Source: Schleiferiaceae bacterium
Lineage (GTDB): Bacteria; Bacteroidota; Bacteroidia; Flavobacteriales; Schleiferiaceae
Assembly: GCA_025210575.1 (NCBI GenBank)
Contig: JAOARK010000446.1
Coordinates: 1 to 12,731, forward strand
Length of the DNA stretch: 12,731 nt
Reading direction: 5' to 3'
Shown here: positions 1 through 6,566 of the stretch, piece after piece
How positions within the stretch are numbered: position 1 is the first letter of the stretch
Layout: each line of letters starts with the position of its first letter
The notes under the pieces: model-generated
Database searches by the model: none
The model's input: only the letters and a program-made list of their open reading frames with translations
What the model was told of the DNA's origin: nothing
Translations under genes and position numbers: made by a program

Positions 1-579
1 GATTTATTGAATGAAATAATTGAATGGGATAAACCTCTTTTCATTGCCCTGAATAGCTGGGGAATGGAATCTTTAGACCCTTTCTTTTTAGCCATTTCAA
101 AAATTGCCATTTGGATTCCACTTTACGGATTTTTTGTCTACCTACTTTTTAAAAAGTTTGATACGAAAGAGGCTTTTATCTATGTAGGAGCTGCAATAGT
201 CTGTGTTGTATTAACAGATCAATTGTCTGTGCATGCCTTTAAAAATGTATTTGAACGACTACGCCCCTGTCATGATCCTACCTTAGAAGGGTTGGTGAGG
301 TTAGTTAAAAGTAATTGTGGTGGTCAATATGGCTTTGTTTCGTCACATGCTACAAACACATTTGGCTTTGCCGTTTTGATGGGGAAAATATTTGAAAGAA
401 AAATCGGCTTCGTTAAAGGTTTGTTGATCATTTGGGCTCTTTTTATTTCGTACAGTCGTGTTTATTTGGGGGTTCACTTTCCTTTAGATGTAATCTGTGG
501 AGGTATATTAGGATCTGGTTTGGCCATTGGGCTATTTCATTCTGCGCAAAAAATTATCAACGCTTCTTCGAACGAATAG
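1..579 (+). CDS. PAP2-family membrane phosphatase (5' end cut by window)
   Basis: Integral membrane phosphatase of the PAP2 superfamily, which removes phosphate from lipid substrates such as undecaprenyl diphosphate, phosphatidate or phosphatidylglycerol phosphate. All three signature motifs are visible (numbering from the TTG at 7): K79-x6-R86-P87; S112-S113-H114; and S150-R151-x5-H157-x3-D161. The second motif reads SSH instead of the usual PSGH. The two histidines and the aspartate are the expected catalytic set. Hydrophobic segments lie around residues 25-48, 56-72, 115-127, 135-150 and 160-178. The frame is open to base 1, and the only start near the edge is a TTG at 7, so the real start is probably a few codons outside the window. 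The 3' end overlaps the DUF1801 gene on the other strand by 23 bases. Family assignment is firm; the substrate cannot be told from sequence. Confidence 0.9.
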   Translation, partial: DLLNEIIEWDKPLFIALNSWGMESLDPFFLAISKIAIWIPLYGFFVYLLFKKFDTKEAFIYVGAAIVCVVLTDQLSVHAFKNVFERLRPCHDPTLEGLVRLVKSNCGGQYGFVSSHATNTFGFAVLMGKIFERKIGFVKGLLIIWALFISYSRVYLGVHFPLDVICGGILGSGLAIGLFHSAQKIINASSNE

Positions 580-916
580 TCTTATTCAATTCTATCGCTT
601 CGATTAAAACCATTCGAAGCACTTCTAAATCTACATTTTGTAAAGTGGAGTAATACAAACTAGCCACTTGTTTTCGGTCTTCTGAATTCAGAAAAGGTTT
701 AGAATCGTTCAATTGCTGCCCCCTATAAAAACCCAAATCAACACCCATTTTTTTAGGCGCCAAATAACAAAGTGGCCCATTGTAGTAAAAGAATGGGATA
801 CCATAAGCTATTTTCTCTTCCACCCCCAGAGTGAGCGTCAAAATCTCGCTTCGCAGCAACAAACACAACTCTCTTTGCTCTGGATCTAGCTGTTCAATAT
901 ATAATTCAACATCCAT
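557..916 (-). CDS. DUF1801 domain protein
   Basis: Small soluble protein of 119 residues, essentially one DUF1801 (YdhG-like) domain. Visible family features are an N-terminal helix with a Pro-Glu-Gln-Arg-Glu type start (residues 11-16), then GVEEKIAYGIPFF (31-43), a YNGPLCYL strand (45-52), KK followed by VDLGFYRG (59-66), and a basic tail RSKKR. Members have a frataxin-like alpha/beta fold and some are annotated as iron-chaperone-like, but the role is not settled. The gene starts with ATG 26 bases from the crcB start on the opposite strand and ends inside the 3' end of the PAP2 gene. The lone domain and usual family length argue that it is complete. Function is left open. Confidence 0.85.
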   Translation of the reverse strand: MDVELYIEQLDPEQRELCLLLRSEILTLTLGVEEKIAYGIPFFYYNGPLCYLAPKKMGVDLGFYRGQQLNDSKPFLNSEDRKQVASLYYSTLQNVDLEVLRMVLIEAIELNKTIRSKKR

Positions 917-942
917 TTTAATACATTCGCTTTTTTATTAGA

Positions 943-1314
943 ATGCAAAATCTACTATTAGTTTTTATTGGGGGAGGTTTAGGGAGCATGTGCCGCTATG
1001 GAGTGGCTCGCTTTTTTTTAAACATGAGCGAACATAAACTTTCGGCAACAGCGTCTACGCTTTTCTCAAATATTACAAGTAGTTTATTGCTTATTATTTT
1101 CTGGGTTTTAATCGACTTAGGAAAAATGTCTCCCAATCTCAAGTTTTTACTCATCGTTGGATTTTGTGGAGGCTTCAGTACATTTTCAACATTCAGTTTC
1201 GAAACTTTCCAATTATTGAGAGAAGGAAACATAACGCTGGCTTTGTTGAACATCGGGTTAAGCGTACTGCTTTGTATTGGGGCCATGTATATTGCTTATA
1301 AGCAGCTTACCTGA
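943..1314 (+). CDS. crcB: Fluoride ion channel CrcB/FluC
   Basis: Small inner-membrane protein of 123 residues with four hydrophobic helices, the usual size for the CrcB/FluC fluoride channel, which works as a dual-topology dimer and exports toxic fluoride. Diagnostic segments are GGGLGSMCRYG (residues 10-20), a polar Asn at 43 in the second helix, and GFCGGFSTFSTFSFE (73-87), which contains the Thr/Ser-Phe repeats that line the pore and the central Na+ site. The second helix reads N-I-T-S-S where many homologues have N-x-x-G, a mild departure. Start is ATG at 943. The gene ends 8 bases inside the 3' end of the convergent PKD gene. No fluoride riboswitch fits in the 26-base upstream gap. Only one crcB copy is present here, as expected for a homodimeric channel. 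Confidence 0.93.
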   Translation: MQNLLLVFIGGGLGSMCRYGVARFFLNMSEHKLSATASTLFSNITSSLLLIIFWVLIDLGKMSPNLKFLLIVGFCGGFSTFSTFSFETFQLLREGNITLALLNIGLSVLLCIGAMYIAYKQLT

Positions 1315-3454
1315 GTAATTGAATAGTACCCTTCTTTGTAATAAACTCTTGGTTAAGATCCTTCACATTTATCACAAATGTGTAGACACCATCTGGTGAA
1401 TTGGCTCCGGTATTAAAGTCGTTTCCATTCCAACCTTCATTTGGATTATAAGTCCGAAAAACCTCTCCACCCCACCTGTTAAATATGACGAACTCGTATT
1501 CAAGTGCACCTGATATCTCCGGGATAAACACTTCATTTAAGCCATCTCCATTTGGAGTAAAAGCATTAGGAACAAAAATGTTGGTTTCTGGCTTTACCCT
1601 GACACGTTTAACCACGGTATCTGTGCAATTGTATTGGTTGATCACCACATATTTCACATCAAAATTCCCCGTATCAGAATACAAATGAAGTACGGACGAT
1701 TGATTGTTATACTGCAACCCATCCCCCATCAATAAAATTCCATTTTCACCTGGTTTTAAGGGATTTGTAATGACCTCAACCCTGGGTTCATAAATAGAAA
1801 CTTCTTGCGGGTTTATGGTAAATCCAGATTGAGGAGAAGGATTTACGGTTATGTTTCCTGGCAACTCATAAATAGACGAATCTATACAACCTGTTTCCGT
1901 ATATACCAATAAACTAACCGCATAGGTTCCAGGGTTTACATAGGTATGGATGGGAGAAGGATCATTGGATGTAGTGCCATCACCAAAATCCCAAACATAG
2001 GTTATAGCGGTACTCCCTTTAGAACTATCTGCAAACTCAACAGTAAAAGGTGCACATCCAACTTGATCTTCTACAAAAAATGAAGCGTTGGGCCGTTCAT
2101 AAATGGTAATCGAATCTCCATAGATATCCGTACAACCAAAATCAGTTACTTGAAGTGTTACATAATAAGTTCCCGGTGCGTTAAAGCTTACGGGAGGAGG
2201 GAGTGAATCCGTACTTTGAGTGACATTCGCATTATTTCCAAAGTACCAGAAATAAGAGGCATTGCCACTTAAGTTGGCATCGGGGTAAAATTGAATATTC
2301 TGAGCGTCAAAACACTGATCTCCGCTCCATTGGTACTTTGAAACGACTGGATAATACACTTTCACTTCTATCTCGCTGCTGTCCGTACAAGGCCACCCTC
2401 TGTTTACAATCAGTTTTACAATGTAAGTTCCTGTATCATTATAAGTATATGATGGATTTTGTTGATTACTCGTATCACTCGAGGTATTGGCATCTCCAAA
2501 ATCCCAATGAAAATTGGAACCATTAATGGTTTGATTCGCAAAACTCACTGTTCTACCCGAGCAATTGGAAGATTGAGGCAATATCTGAGTTGAAACGTTA
2601 CTCATACAATTGGTAACATTAAACTGATAGTCTCTTCTTGTTGTGCTCAATAGCACCCCGTTTCTATACTCGCTTACACAAATAGCAAAAACAAATTGTC
2701 CCACTTGATTTGGCTTCCCGGTAATAATACCTGTAACAGGATTAATTTGAATAGCAGGATTTGCGTTTAAAGGATTTGTTGCAGAATATCCGGGACCAAA
2801 AGGAACACTTGAATAAGGTGGTGGAAATGCATTCGGTGCAGGGTCATTTTGACTACCACCATGCAAAGGGTCACAAAGTTCATAGAACAATGAATCTCCA
2901 TCAGATTCTGTTGCAGAGGAATTGATATATAAAGAATCATTCATGCAAAGAATTATTGGTGGATTTGAAACATACGCTGGTGCACTGTTGCAATTGTTAT
3001 CCATAGAAGGAATGGAAATCGTATAAGTATTTCCCCAAGTTCCTGGATTTGGAATATTCGTGATCGTTCCATTTCTACAACAACGCTGATAAGTGATATG
3101 ATAACCACCTATGGCTGGTGGTAAATTAACGGTAGTTGTATAAGTTGCCATTTCAGTACACACATTTGGCGGTACAATTAAGCAAGGATTGGCAACGGTG
3201 GTAGGTAGTTGAATGATAGGTCCAAGGTTTACAAAAACATCTTGAAGCTTAACATTGTTACCATTGAAAATACCAATCTTAGCCTGAGGGTCGAATTGAG
3301 CTCCAGAGCTATTACAATCTCGATAAACCTTTAGTGTAATTATGTAATTGTTATTTCCAACACACTGATAGGTAATCTCTCCTCCCACTAAATGAGCTGA
3401 TTTTGCAGTGAAAGACACCACACTCAAAAGCAATATGAGAGTCAGTTTTTTCAA
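1307..3454 (-). CDS. Secreted PKD-repeat protein with T9SS type B sorting domain
   Basis: Large exported protein (715 residues). A Sec signal peptide covers residues 1 to about 20 (MKKLTLILLL core, Ala-rich end). Residues 21 to about 285 form a Cys-rich N-terminal region opening with HLVGGEITYQC and KVYRDC, including a CC pair at 125-126; I know similar beginnings in other Bacteroidota secreted proteins. Four PKD-like repeats follow, centred on WDFGD (317), WYFGN (403), WDFGD (488) and a worn copy near MGDG (576). Residues about 625-715 match the gliding-motility-associated C-terminal domain (VPNAFTPNGDGLNEVF, FNRWGGEVF, GVYTFVI, KKGTIQLLR), the T9SS type B sorting signal. The start is TTG at 3454: a stop lies 9 bases upstream in frame, and the complete signal peptide needs this codon. 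The protein is probably exported and held at, or shed from, the cell surface. Its ligand is unknown. Confidence 0.93.
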   Translation of the reverse strand: MKKLTLILLLSVVSFTAKSAHLVGGEITYQCVGNNNYIITLKVYRDCNSSGAQFDPQAKIGIFNGNNVKLQDVFVNLGPIIQLPTTVANPCLIVPPNVCTEMATYTTTVNLPPAIGGYHITYQRCCRNGTITNIPNPGTWGNTYTISIPSMDNNCNSAPAYVSNPPIILCMNDSLYINSSATESDGDSLFYELCDPLHGGSQNDPAPNAFPPPYSSVPFGPGYSATNPLNANPAIQINPVTGIITGKPNQVGQFVFAICVSEYRNGVLLSTTRRDYQFNVTNCMSNVSTQILPQSSNCSGRTVSFANQTINGSNFHWDFGDANTSSDTSNQQNPSYTYNDTGTYIVKLIVNRGWPCTDSSEIEVKVYYPVVSKYQWSGDQCFDAQNIQFYPDANLSGNASYFWYFGNNANVTQSTDSLPPPVSFNAPGTYYVTLQVTDFGCTDIYGDSITIYERPNASFFVEDQVGCAPFTVEFADSSKGSTAITYVWDFGDGTTSNDPSPIHTYVNPGTYAVSLLVYTETGCIDSSIYELPGNITVNPSPQSGFTINPQEVSIYEPRVEVITNPLKPGENGILLMGDGLQYNNQSSVLHLYSDTGNFDVKYVVINQYNCTDTVVKRVRVKPETNIFVPNAFTPNGDGLNEVFIPEISGALEYEFVIFNRWGGEVFRTYNPNEGWNGNDFNTGANSPDGVYTFVINVKDLNQEFITKKGTIQLLR

Positions 3455-3479
3455 GAAGTTTTAGCCTGTTAGTGATAAA

Positions 3480-3495
3480 AATAGCAAATGCTATT
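3480..3495. promoter_or_regulatory. Short perfect dyad upstream of the PKD gene
   Basis: The 16 bases are two 7-base inverted arms (AATAGCA / TGCTATT) around AA. They lie in the 68-base gap between the end of the GHMP kinase gene and the TTG start of the PKD gene. On the minus strand the second arm runs into TTTAT, so it could be a weak terminator for the kinase transcript; equally it could be an operator for the PKD gene or chance in AT-rich DNA. Confidence 0.3.
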
Positions 3496-3522
3496 ATAAT
3501 AACGTTGGTGACATGCAAAAAG

Positions 3523-4470
3523 TTAGCCACCGTAAATCATATCACTAAAAGACAAAATAGTAAGATGTCCCTTACTTGAAAAATACTCGTGCATTTGAGA
3601 TGTTCTTGTCACCAAAACAAAATCCCCTCCCCATGCACCTAATGATTTTATGCTTCCTTGGTAATCTGAAAACATCAGACTCTTGATAGTTGGTCTTTTC
3701 AAAATACCCGACATAAAATCTTCATGCAGATTAACAAGACTCTCAAATTCTTTCAGAGAATCACTATTGAGTATTCGATTGGTTATATCGTTAATCTCCG
3801 AAATAGCCTCTTGTCTGTCAAAACTGAGCAAACTGTATTTTGTAACTTCTTGATCGCTGTGTTGCTTATTGCCTAAATGAACAAAGAATAACTCATCTTG
3901 AAAATCAGGAGCCCACTCTACTTTCTCTATAACAGGTTGGTTTGTATTTCTTTGATACAGTAGAGCTTGATCAGAACCAGCGCACGCTACATCATATCCA
4001 CTCCCTTTTGTATACTTAAAGAAAAGTGTAAAAGGATCTATCTCTAACCAGCTGGCCACATTATAAATTAAAGTTGAACTACTTCCTAAACCCCAATCTC
4101 TGGCAAACTCCAAGTTTGTTTCAATCCGAAATTCTCTAGAATCAATCCCCCCTTTTAACAAAATAGCTTGAAACAAGAGCATTGAAAGTCTTAAAGCAAC
4201 GTCATCGTCAGTAGAAGTTAATGGCTCAACAATTATGCGCTCTCCACCAGAACGGGTGGGTGCTTTTAAGGTTCTAAATTTTCCTTCAAACCAAATTTCA
4301 CCCTTTTCATCTTTACTGGTCCATTCAATTGATGCTACCTCACTTGGAGAAGAATGAACAATGAGATCCTGACCATACTTACAGGGCAAAGCCAATGCCT
4401 TGGCTCCATCTACCACCAAGTATTCCGAAGTCAATAATAGTTTGCCTCTCCCGTAAAATCTTTGTTCCAT
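3523..4470 (-). CDS. GYDIA-family GHMP kinase, mevalonate-pathway linked
   Basis: Small-molecule kinase of the GHMP superfamily (315 residues from the chosen start). Visible motifs: the N-terminal GKLLLTSEYLVVDGAKALALP (residues 9-29), the ATP-binding loop WGLGSSSTL (126-134), the subgroup signature GSGYDVACA (156-164; usually GYDIA) and a C-terminal glycine motif KSLGAWGGDFVLV (275-287) in place of the usual GAGGGG. It follows HMG-CoA reductase on the same strand, so a phosphorylation step in the mevalonate pathway (mevalonate or phosphomevalonate kinase) is the likely job; the exact substrate is not shown by sequence. I start at ATG 4470 because homologues begin close to this FYGRGKLL segment. 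A TTG nine codons upstream (4497) would translate the arms of a terminator hairpin and is unlikely. Family is sure, substrate is inference. Confidence 0.88.
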   Translation of the reverse strand: MEQRFYGRGKLLLTSEYLVVDGAKALALPCKYGQDLIVHSSPSEVASIEWTSKDEKGEIWFEGKFRTLKAPTRSGGERIIVEPLTSTDDDVALRLSMLLFQAILLKGGIDSREFRIETNLEFARDWGLGSSSTLIYNVASWLEIDPFTLFFKYTKGSGYDVACAGSDQALLYQRNTNQPVIEKVEWAPDFQDELFFVHLGNKQHSDQEVTKYSLLSFDRQEAISEINDITNRILNSDSLKEFESLVNLHEDFMSGILKRPTIKSLMFSDYQGSIKSLGAWGGDFVLVTRTSQMHEYFSSKGHLTILSFSDMIYGG

Positions 4471-4494
4471 AAAAAAGTCCCGCCTAGACGGGAC
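4471..4494 (-). terminator. Intrinsic terminator or attenuator between HMGR and the kinase
   Basis: Read on the minus strand: a perfect 6-bp GC-rich stem GTCCCG / CGGGAC with a 6-base loop TCTAGG, followed at once by TTTTTT. It begins 19 bases past the HMGR stop codon, and the last T touches the ATG of the GHMP kinase. It has the full form of a Rho-independent terminator on the minus strand only; the plus-strand side has no T-run. It should reduce read-through from HMGR into the kinase gene, or act as an attenuator. Confidence 0.75.
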
Positions 4495-4502
4495 CAAATA
4501 TA
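4495..4502 (-). promoter_or_regulatory. Putative -7 promoter element for the GHMP kinase
   Basis: TATATTTG on the minus strand matches the Bacteroidota -7 consensus TAnnTTTG at every fixed base. It lies directly upstream of the terminator stem and 24 bases before the kinase ATG. No TTTG is seen at the proper -33 spacing (the nearest TTG is about 25 bases upstream), so the support is the -7 match and position only. A transcript starting about 5-9 bases downstream would begin within the hairpin and so lack its complete 5' arm. Confidence 0.45.
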
Positions 4503-4513
4503 TTCAGTGAATC

Positions 4514-5863
4514 TTATTTTTTCTTGACAATTTCACTCGGACTTTTAATTCCGCGTAACTCGCAGAACTTTTGCACTACATCACTGTGATGTGGCACTTT
4601 ATCCTGAAAGAAATTCTTCACAATTTCAATCTCCTCTTTTGTTGCTTCTAACTGATTCAAAATATTCAATAAGTGCATTTTCATATGCCCTTTTTGAATT
4701 CCAGTTGTAACTAAAGCACGTAAGGCAGCGAAGTTTTGAGCAAGACCAGAAACCGCTACTGCTTTCATTAATTGCTCAGCAGTGGGGTGATCTAACATTT
4801 CCAACGATAGTTTTACTACAGGGTGCAACGAAGTAATTCCGCCTACCACACCTAAAGAAAGAGGAATTTCAATCCAAAATTTAAAGATGTCATTTTCTAC
4901 CTCGCAATGGGTCAAACTTGAATACTTACCACTTCTTGAAGCATAAGTATGGCAAGAAGCTTCAACCGCTCTAAAATCATTTCCAGTTGCGATAACCACA
5001 GCATCAATACCGTTCATGATCCCTTTATTATGTGTAGTTGCTCGGTAAGGCTCAACCTCAGCGATCTGTACAGCTCTTTTAAATTTCGAAACAAATTCAG
5101 CAGGAGAAATCCCTGTTCCTTCGTCCAATTGATCAATAGGACAAGAAACCTCGGCACGAACAATACATTCTGGAGTATAGTTAGAAAGAATGCACATTAC
5201 GATCTGAAGATCTTTTTCTTCGCTTGTAAACTCTTCTGAGCCTTCCACCAAGTTCTTCAAAGTTTTAGCAAACTGCTCTAAACAAGAGTTGATAAAGTTC
5301 GCACCCATTGAATCACAAGTCTCAAACCCAACTTCAATTTGATAATAATTATCTAACTCTAGTGTTTTGTCTACAAGTGCAAAATCAACAATACCTCCGC
5401 CACGAGCGCGCATATTTGCCGTAATGGAGCGAGTATCTTCTAGAAACTGCTTTTTGTTGGCTTCGATGAACTTTCTCAACTTTGGTGCATTTCCCTCGTA
5501 CATAAAATGCACATGACCAATTTTCTTGGTTGAGATTACTTCGGCCTTAAAACCACCACGATGTAACCAGAATTGAGCCGCCTTTGACGCAGCTGCAACA
5601 ACTGAACTTTCTTCTATTGCCATAGGCATAGAGATAACGTCTCCGTTAATCATAAAATTAGGCGCAACACCCAACGGTAAATAGAAGTTCGTTATGGTAT
5701 TCTCGATAAAATCATCGTGAATTTTCTGACGTTTTTTGTCAGCATGCCAATAAGTTTCAATTACCTCTCTGGCCTCATTTGGATTTTCGAAATGCTCGGT
5801 TACCAACCACTCTATCTTTCCTTCTTTAGATAGTTTAGAAAATCCCTTAATAGATTTGTTCAT
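4514..5863 (-). CDS. Hydroxymethylglutaryl-CoA reductase, class II
   Basis: Interconverts HMG-CoA and mevalonate with NAD(P)H. At 449 residues with no membrane anchor it is a soluble class II enzyme. The catalytic residues of the well-studied Pseudomonas mevalonii enzyme all have counterparts: Glu84 in MAIEESSVVAAAS, Lys280 in HNKGIMNGIDA, Asp296 in ATGNDFRAVEA and His393 in KGHMKMH. The ETCDSMGANFIN segment (181-192) is the DxMGxN substrate/cofactor motif, and GGITSLHP (341-348) is also typical. Class II enzymes are often labelled degradative, but the adjacent GHMP kinase and the lack of an HMG-CoA lyase nearby argue for a biosynthetic role making isoprenoids. Start is ATG 5863, with a perfect -7 promoter element about 20 bases upstream. 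NADH versus NADPH preference cannot be read here. Confidence 0.95.
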   Translation of the reverse strand: MNKSIKGFSKLSKEGKIEWLVTEHFENPNEAREVIETYWHADKKRQKIHDDFIENTITNFYLPLGVAPNFMINGDVISMPMAIEESSVVAAASKAAQFWLHRGGFKAEVISTKKIGHVHFMYEGNAPKLRKFIEANKKQFLEDTRSITANMRARGGGIVDFALVDKTLELDNYYQIEVGFETCDSMGANFINSCLEQFAKTLKNLVEGSEEFTSEEKDLQIVMCILSNYTPECIVRAEVSCPIDQLDEGTGISPAEFVSKFKRAVQIAEVEPYRATTHNKGIMNGIDAVVIATGNDFRAVEASCHTYASRSGKYSSLTHCEVENDIFKFWIEIPLSLGVVGGITSLHPVVKLSLEMLDHPTAEQLMKAVAVSGLAQNFAALRALVTTGIQKGHMKMHLLNILNQLEATKEEIEIVKNFFQDKVPHHSDVVQKFCELRGIKSPSEIVKKK

Positions 5864-5882
5864 CTGAAATTTTTAATCGCTG

Positions 5883-5890
5883 CAAATATA
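5883..5890 (-). promoter_or_regulatory. Putative -7 promoter element for HMG-CoA reductase
   Basis: TATATTTG on the minus strand fits TAnnTTTG fully and lies 19 bases before the HMGR ATG, in the 102-base gap after the upstream secreted-protein gene. It is the same 8-mer as the element before the GHMP kinase. No good -33 TTTG is seen at 17-21 bases. If real, the 5' leader would be only about 10-15 bases. Confidence 0.45.
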
Positions 5891-5965
5891 GAAACGTAAA
5901 GCGCTCTGCCTATTATAAACAGACCTGTTAATTTTTTGTGAATAAGACGATTAAGTGGGGTAAAC

Positions 5966-6520
5966 TTACTTTTCCACTTTGTGCAGATAGCGGTACATGG
6001 AGTCGTTTAATGTTTCTACCATTTTTAAGGGAGACTTTCGAGACAGCCTTAAAAAGCCGTATGCCGAAATAAACGAAGGCATACCTTTTGGCACTTCTTT
6101 CATATTAGGTGCCAATATTTCCATTCCATCTATGCTATAGTTTTCTGTCTCCGTTAGACCAGCCACAATAAAATCCATCTTCTCCTCAACGGACAATCCA
6201 TCTGCAGTGAACACTCCGTTCATTGTACCATTGGCAATTTTTCGTGCATCTTGATCATAGAAAAAATAGACCTTCCCAAAGCTATAGGCTTCTTTAAATG
6301 CATTTTTCCAAGCATTGTGTTCTTCTTGCGTCTGCTTTTCAAGTTTCACAGCCTCCTCATGTCTACCCTTCAATTTTAGCGCCTCAATCTTTTTGGCATT
6401 AGTTCTCAACCTAAAAAGCAAAGCACCATTTCTTGCATTGGTTAATAATTGTTCAGGGGTAAAGTCCTGCGCAACAATTGCCATTGGAATCATGAGTAGA
6501 ACTGCGAAAAGCTTCTTCAT
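5966..6520 (-). CDS. Secreted protein of unknown function
   Basis: I do not recognise a named family. The 184-residue product begins with a clear Sec signal peptide (MKKLFAVLLMIPMAIVAQ, likely cut before Gln18). The mature part is mostly helical: a Lys/Glu-rich stretch at about residues 28-80, with coiled-coil-like spacing around KKIEALKLKGRHEEAVKLEKQ, then a more mixed half containing VYFFYDQDARKIANG (84-98) and EKMDFIVAGLTETENYSIDG (residues 113-132). It has no cysteine, no lipobox and no T9SS C-terminal signal, so a soluble periplasmic protein is the simplest reading. It begins 46 bases after the stop of the carboxypeptidase-regulatory-like protein on the same strand, with no terminator between, so the two may be co-transcribed. 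Start ATG 6520 is set by the signal peptide. Confidence 0.75.
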   Translation of the reverse strand: MKKLFAVLLMIPMAIVAQDFTPEQLLTNARNGALLFRLRTNAKKIEALKLKGRHEEAVKLEKQTQEEHNAWKNAFKEAYSFGKVYFFYDQDARKIANGTMNGVFTADGLSVEEKMDFIVAGLTETENYSIDGMEILAPNMKEVPKGMPSFISAYGFLRLSRKSPLKMVETLNDSMYRYLHKVEK

Positions 6521-6566
6521 ACTGTGGATAAATTAAATCTATATAAATGTAAACAATGACGAGGAT

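Noticed and set aside
917..942. Fluoride riboswitch before crcB
   Set aside because: The gap is only 26 bases, too short for the aptamer, and no matching conserved sequence is seen within the neighbouring coding end.
996..1286. Open frame of 96 codons on the minus strand opposite crcB
   Set aside because: It lies wholly antisense to crcB, has no recognisable domain or signal, and its codons follow the hydrophobic pattern of the crcB strand.
4471..4497. N-terminal extension of the GHMP kinase from a TTG at 4497
   Set aside because: These nine codons are exactly the arms, loop and T-run of a terminator hairpin, the start would be TTG, and family members begin near the ATG at 4470.
4949..5239. 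Open frame of 96 codons on the plus strand opposite HMG-CoA reductase
   Set aside because: It is antisense to a highly conserved catalytic region and shows no domain features of its own.
5945..5990. Possible terminator after the secreted-protein gene (TAAGT ... ACTTA near the stop)
   Set aside because: The arms are five AT-rich bases with a seven-base loop and no T-run follows directly; too weak to call.
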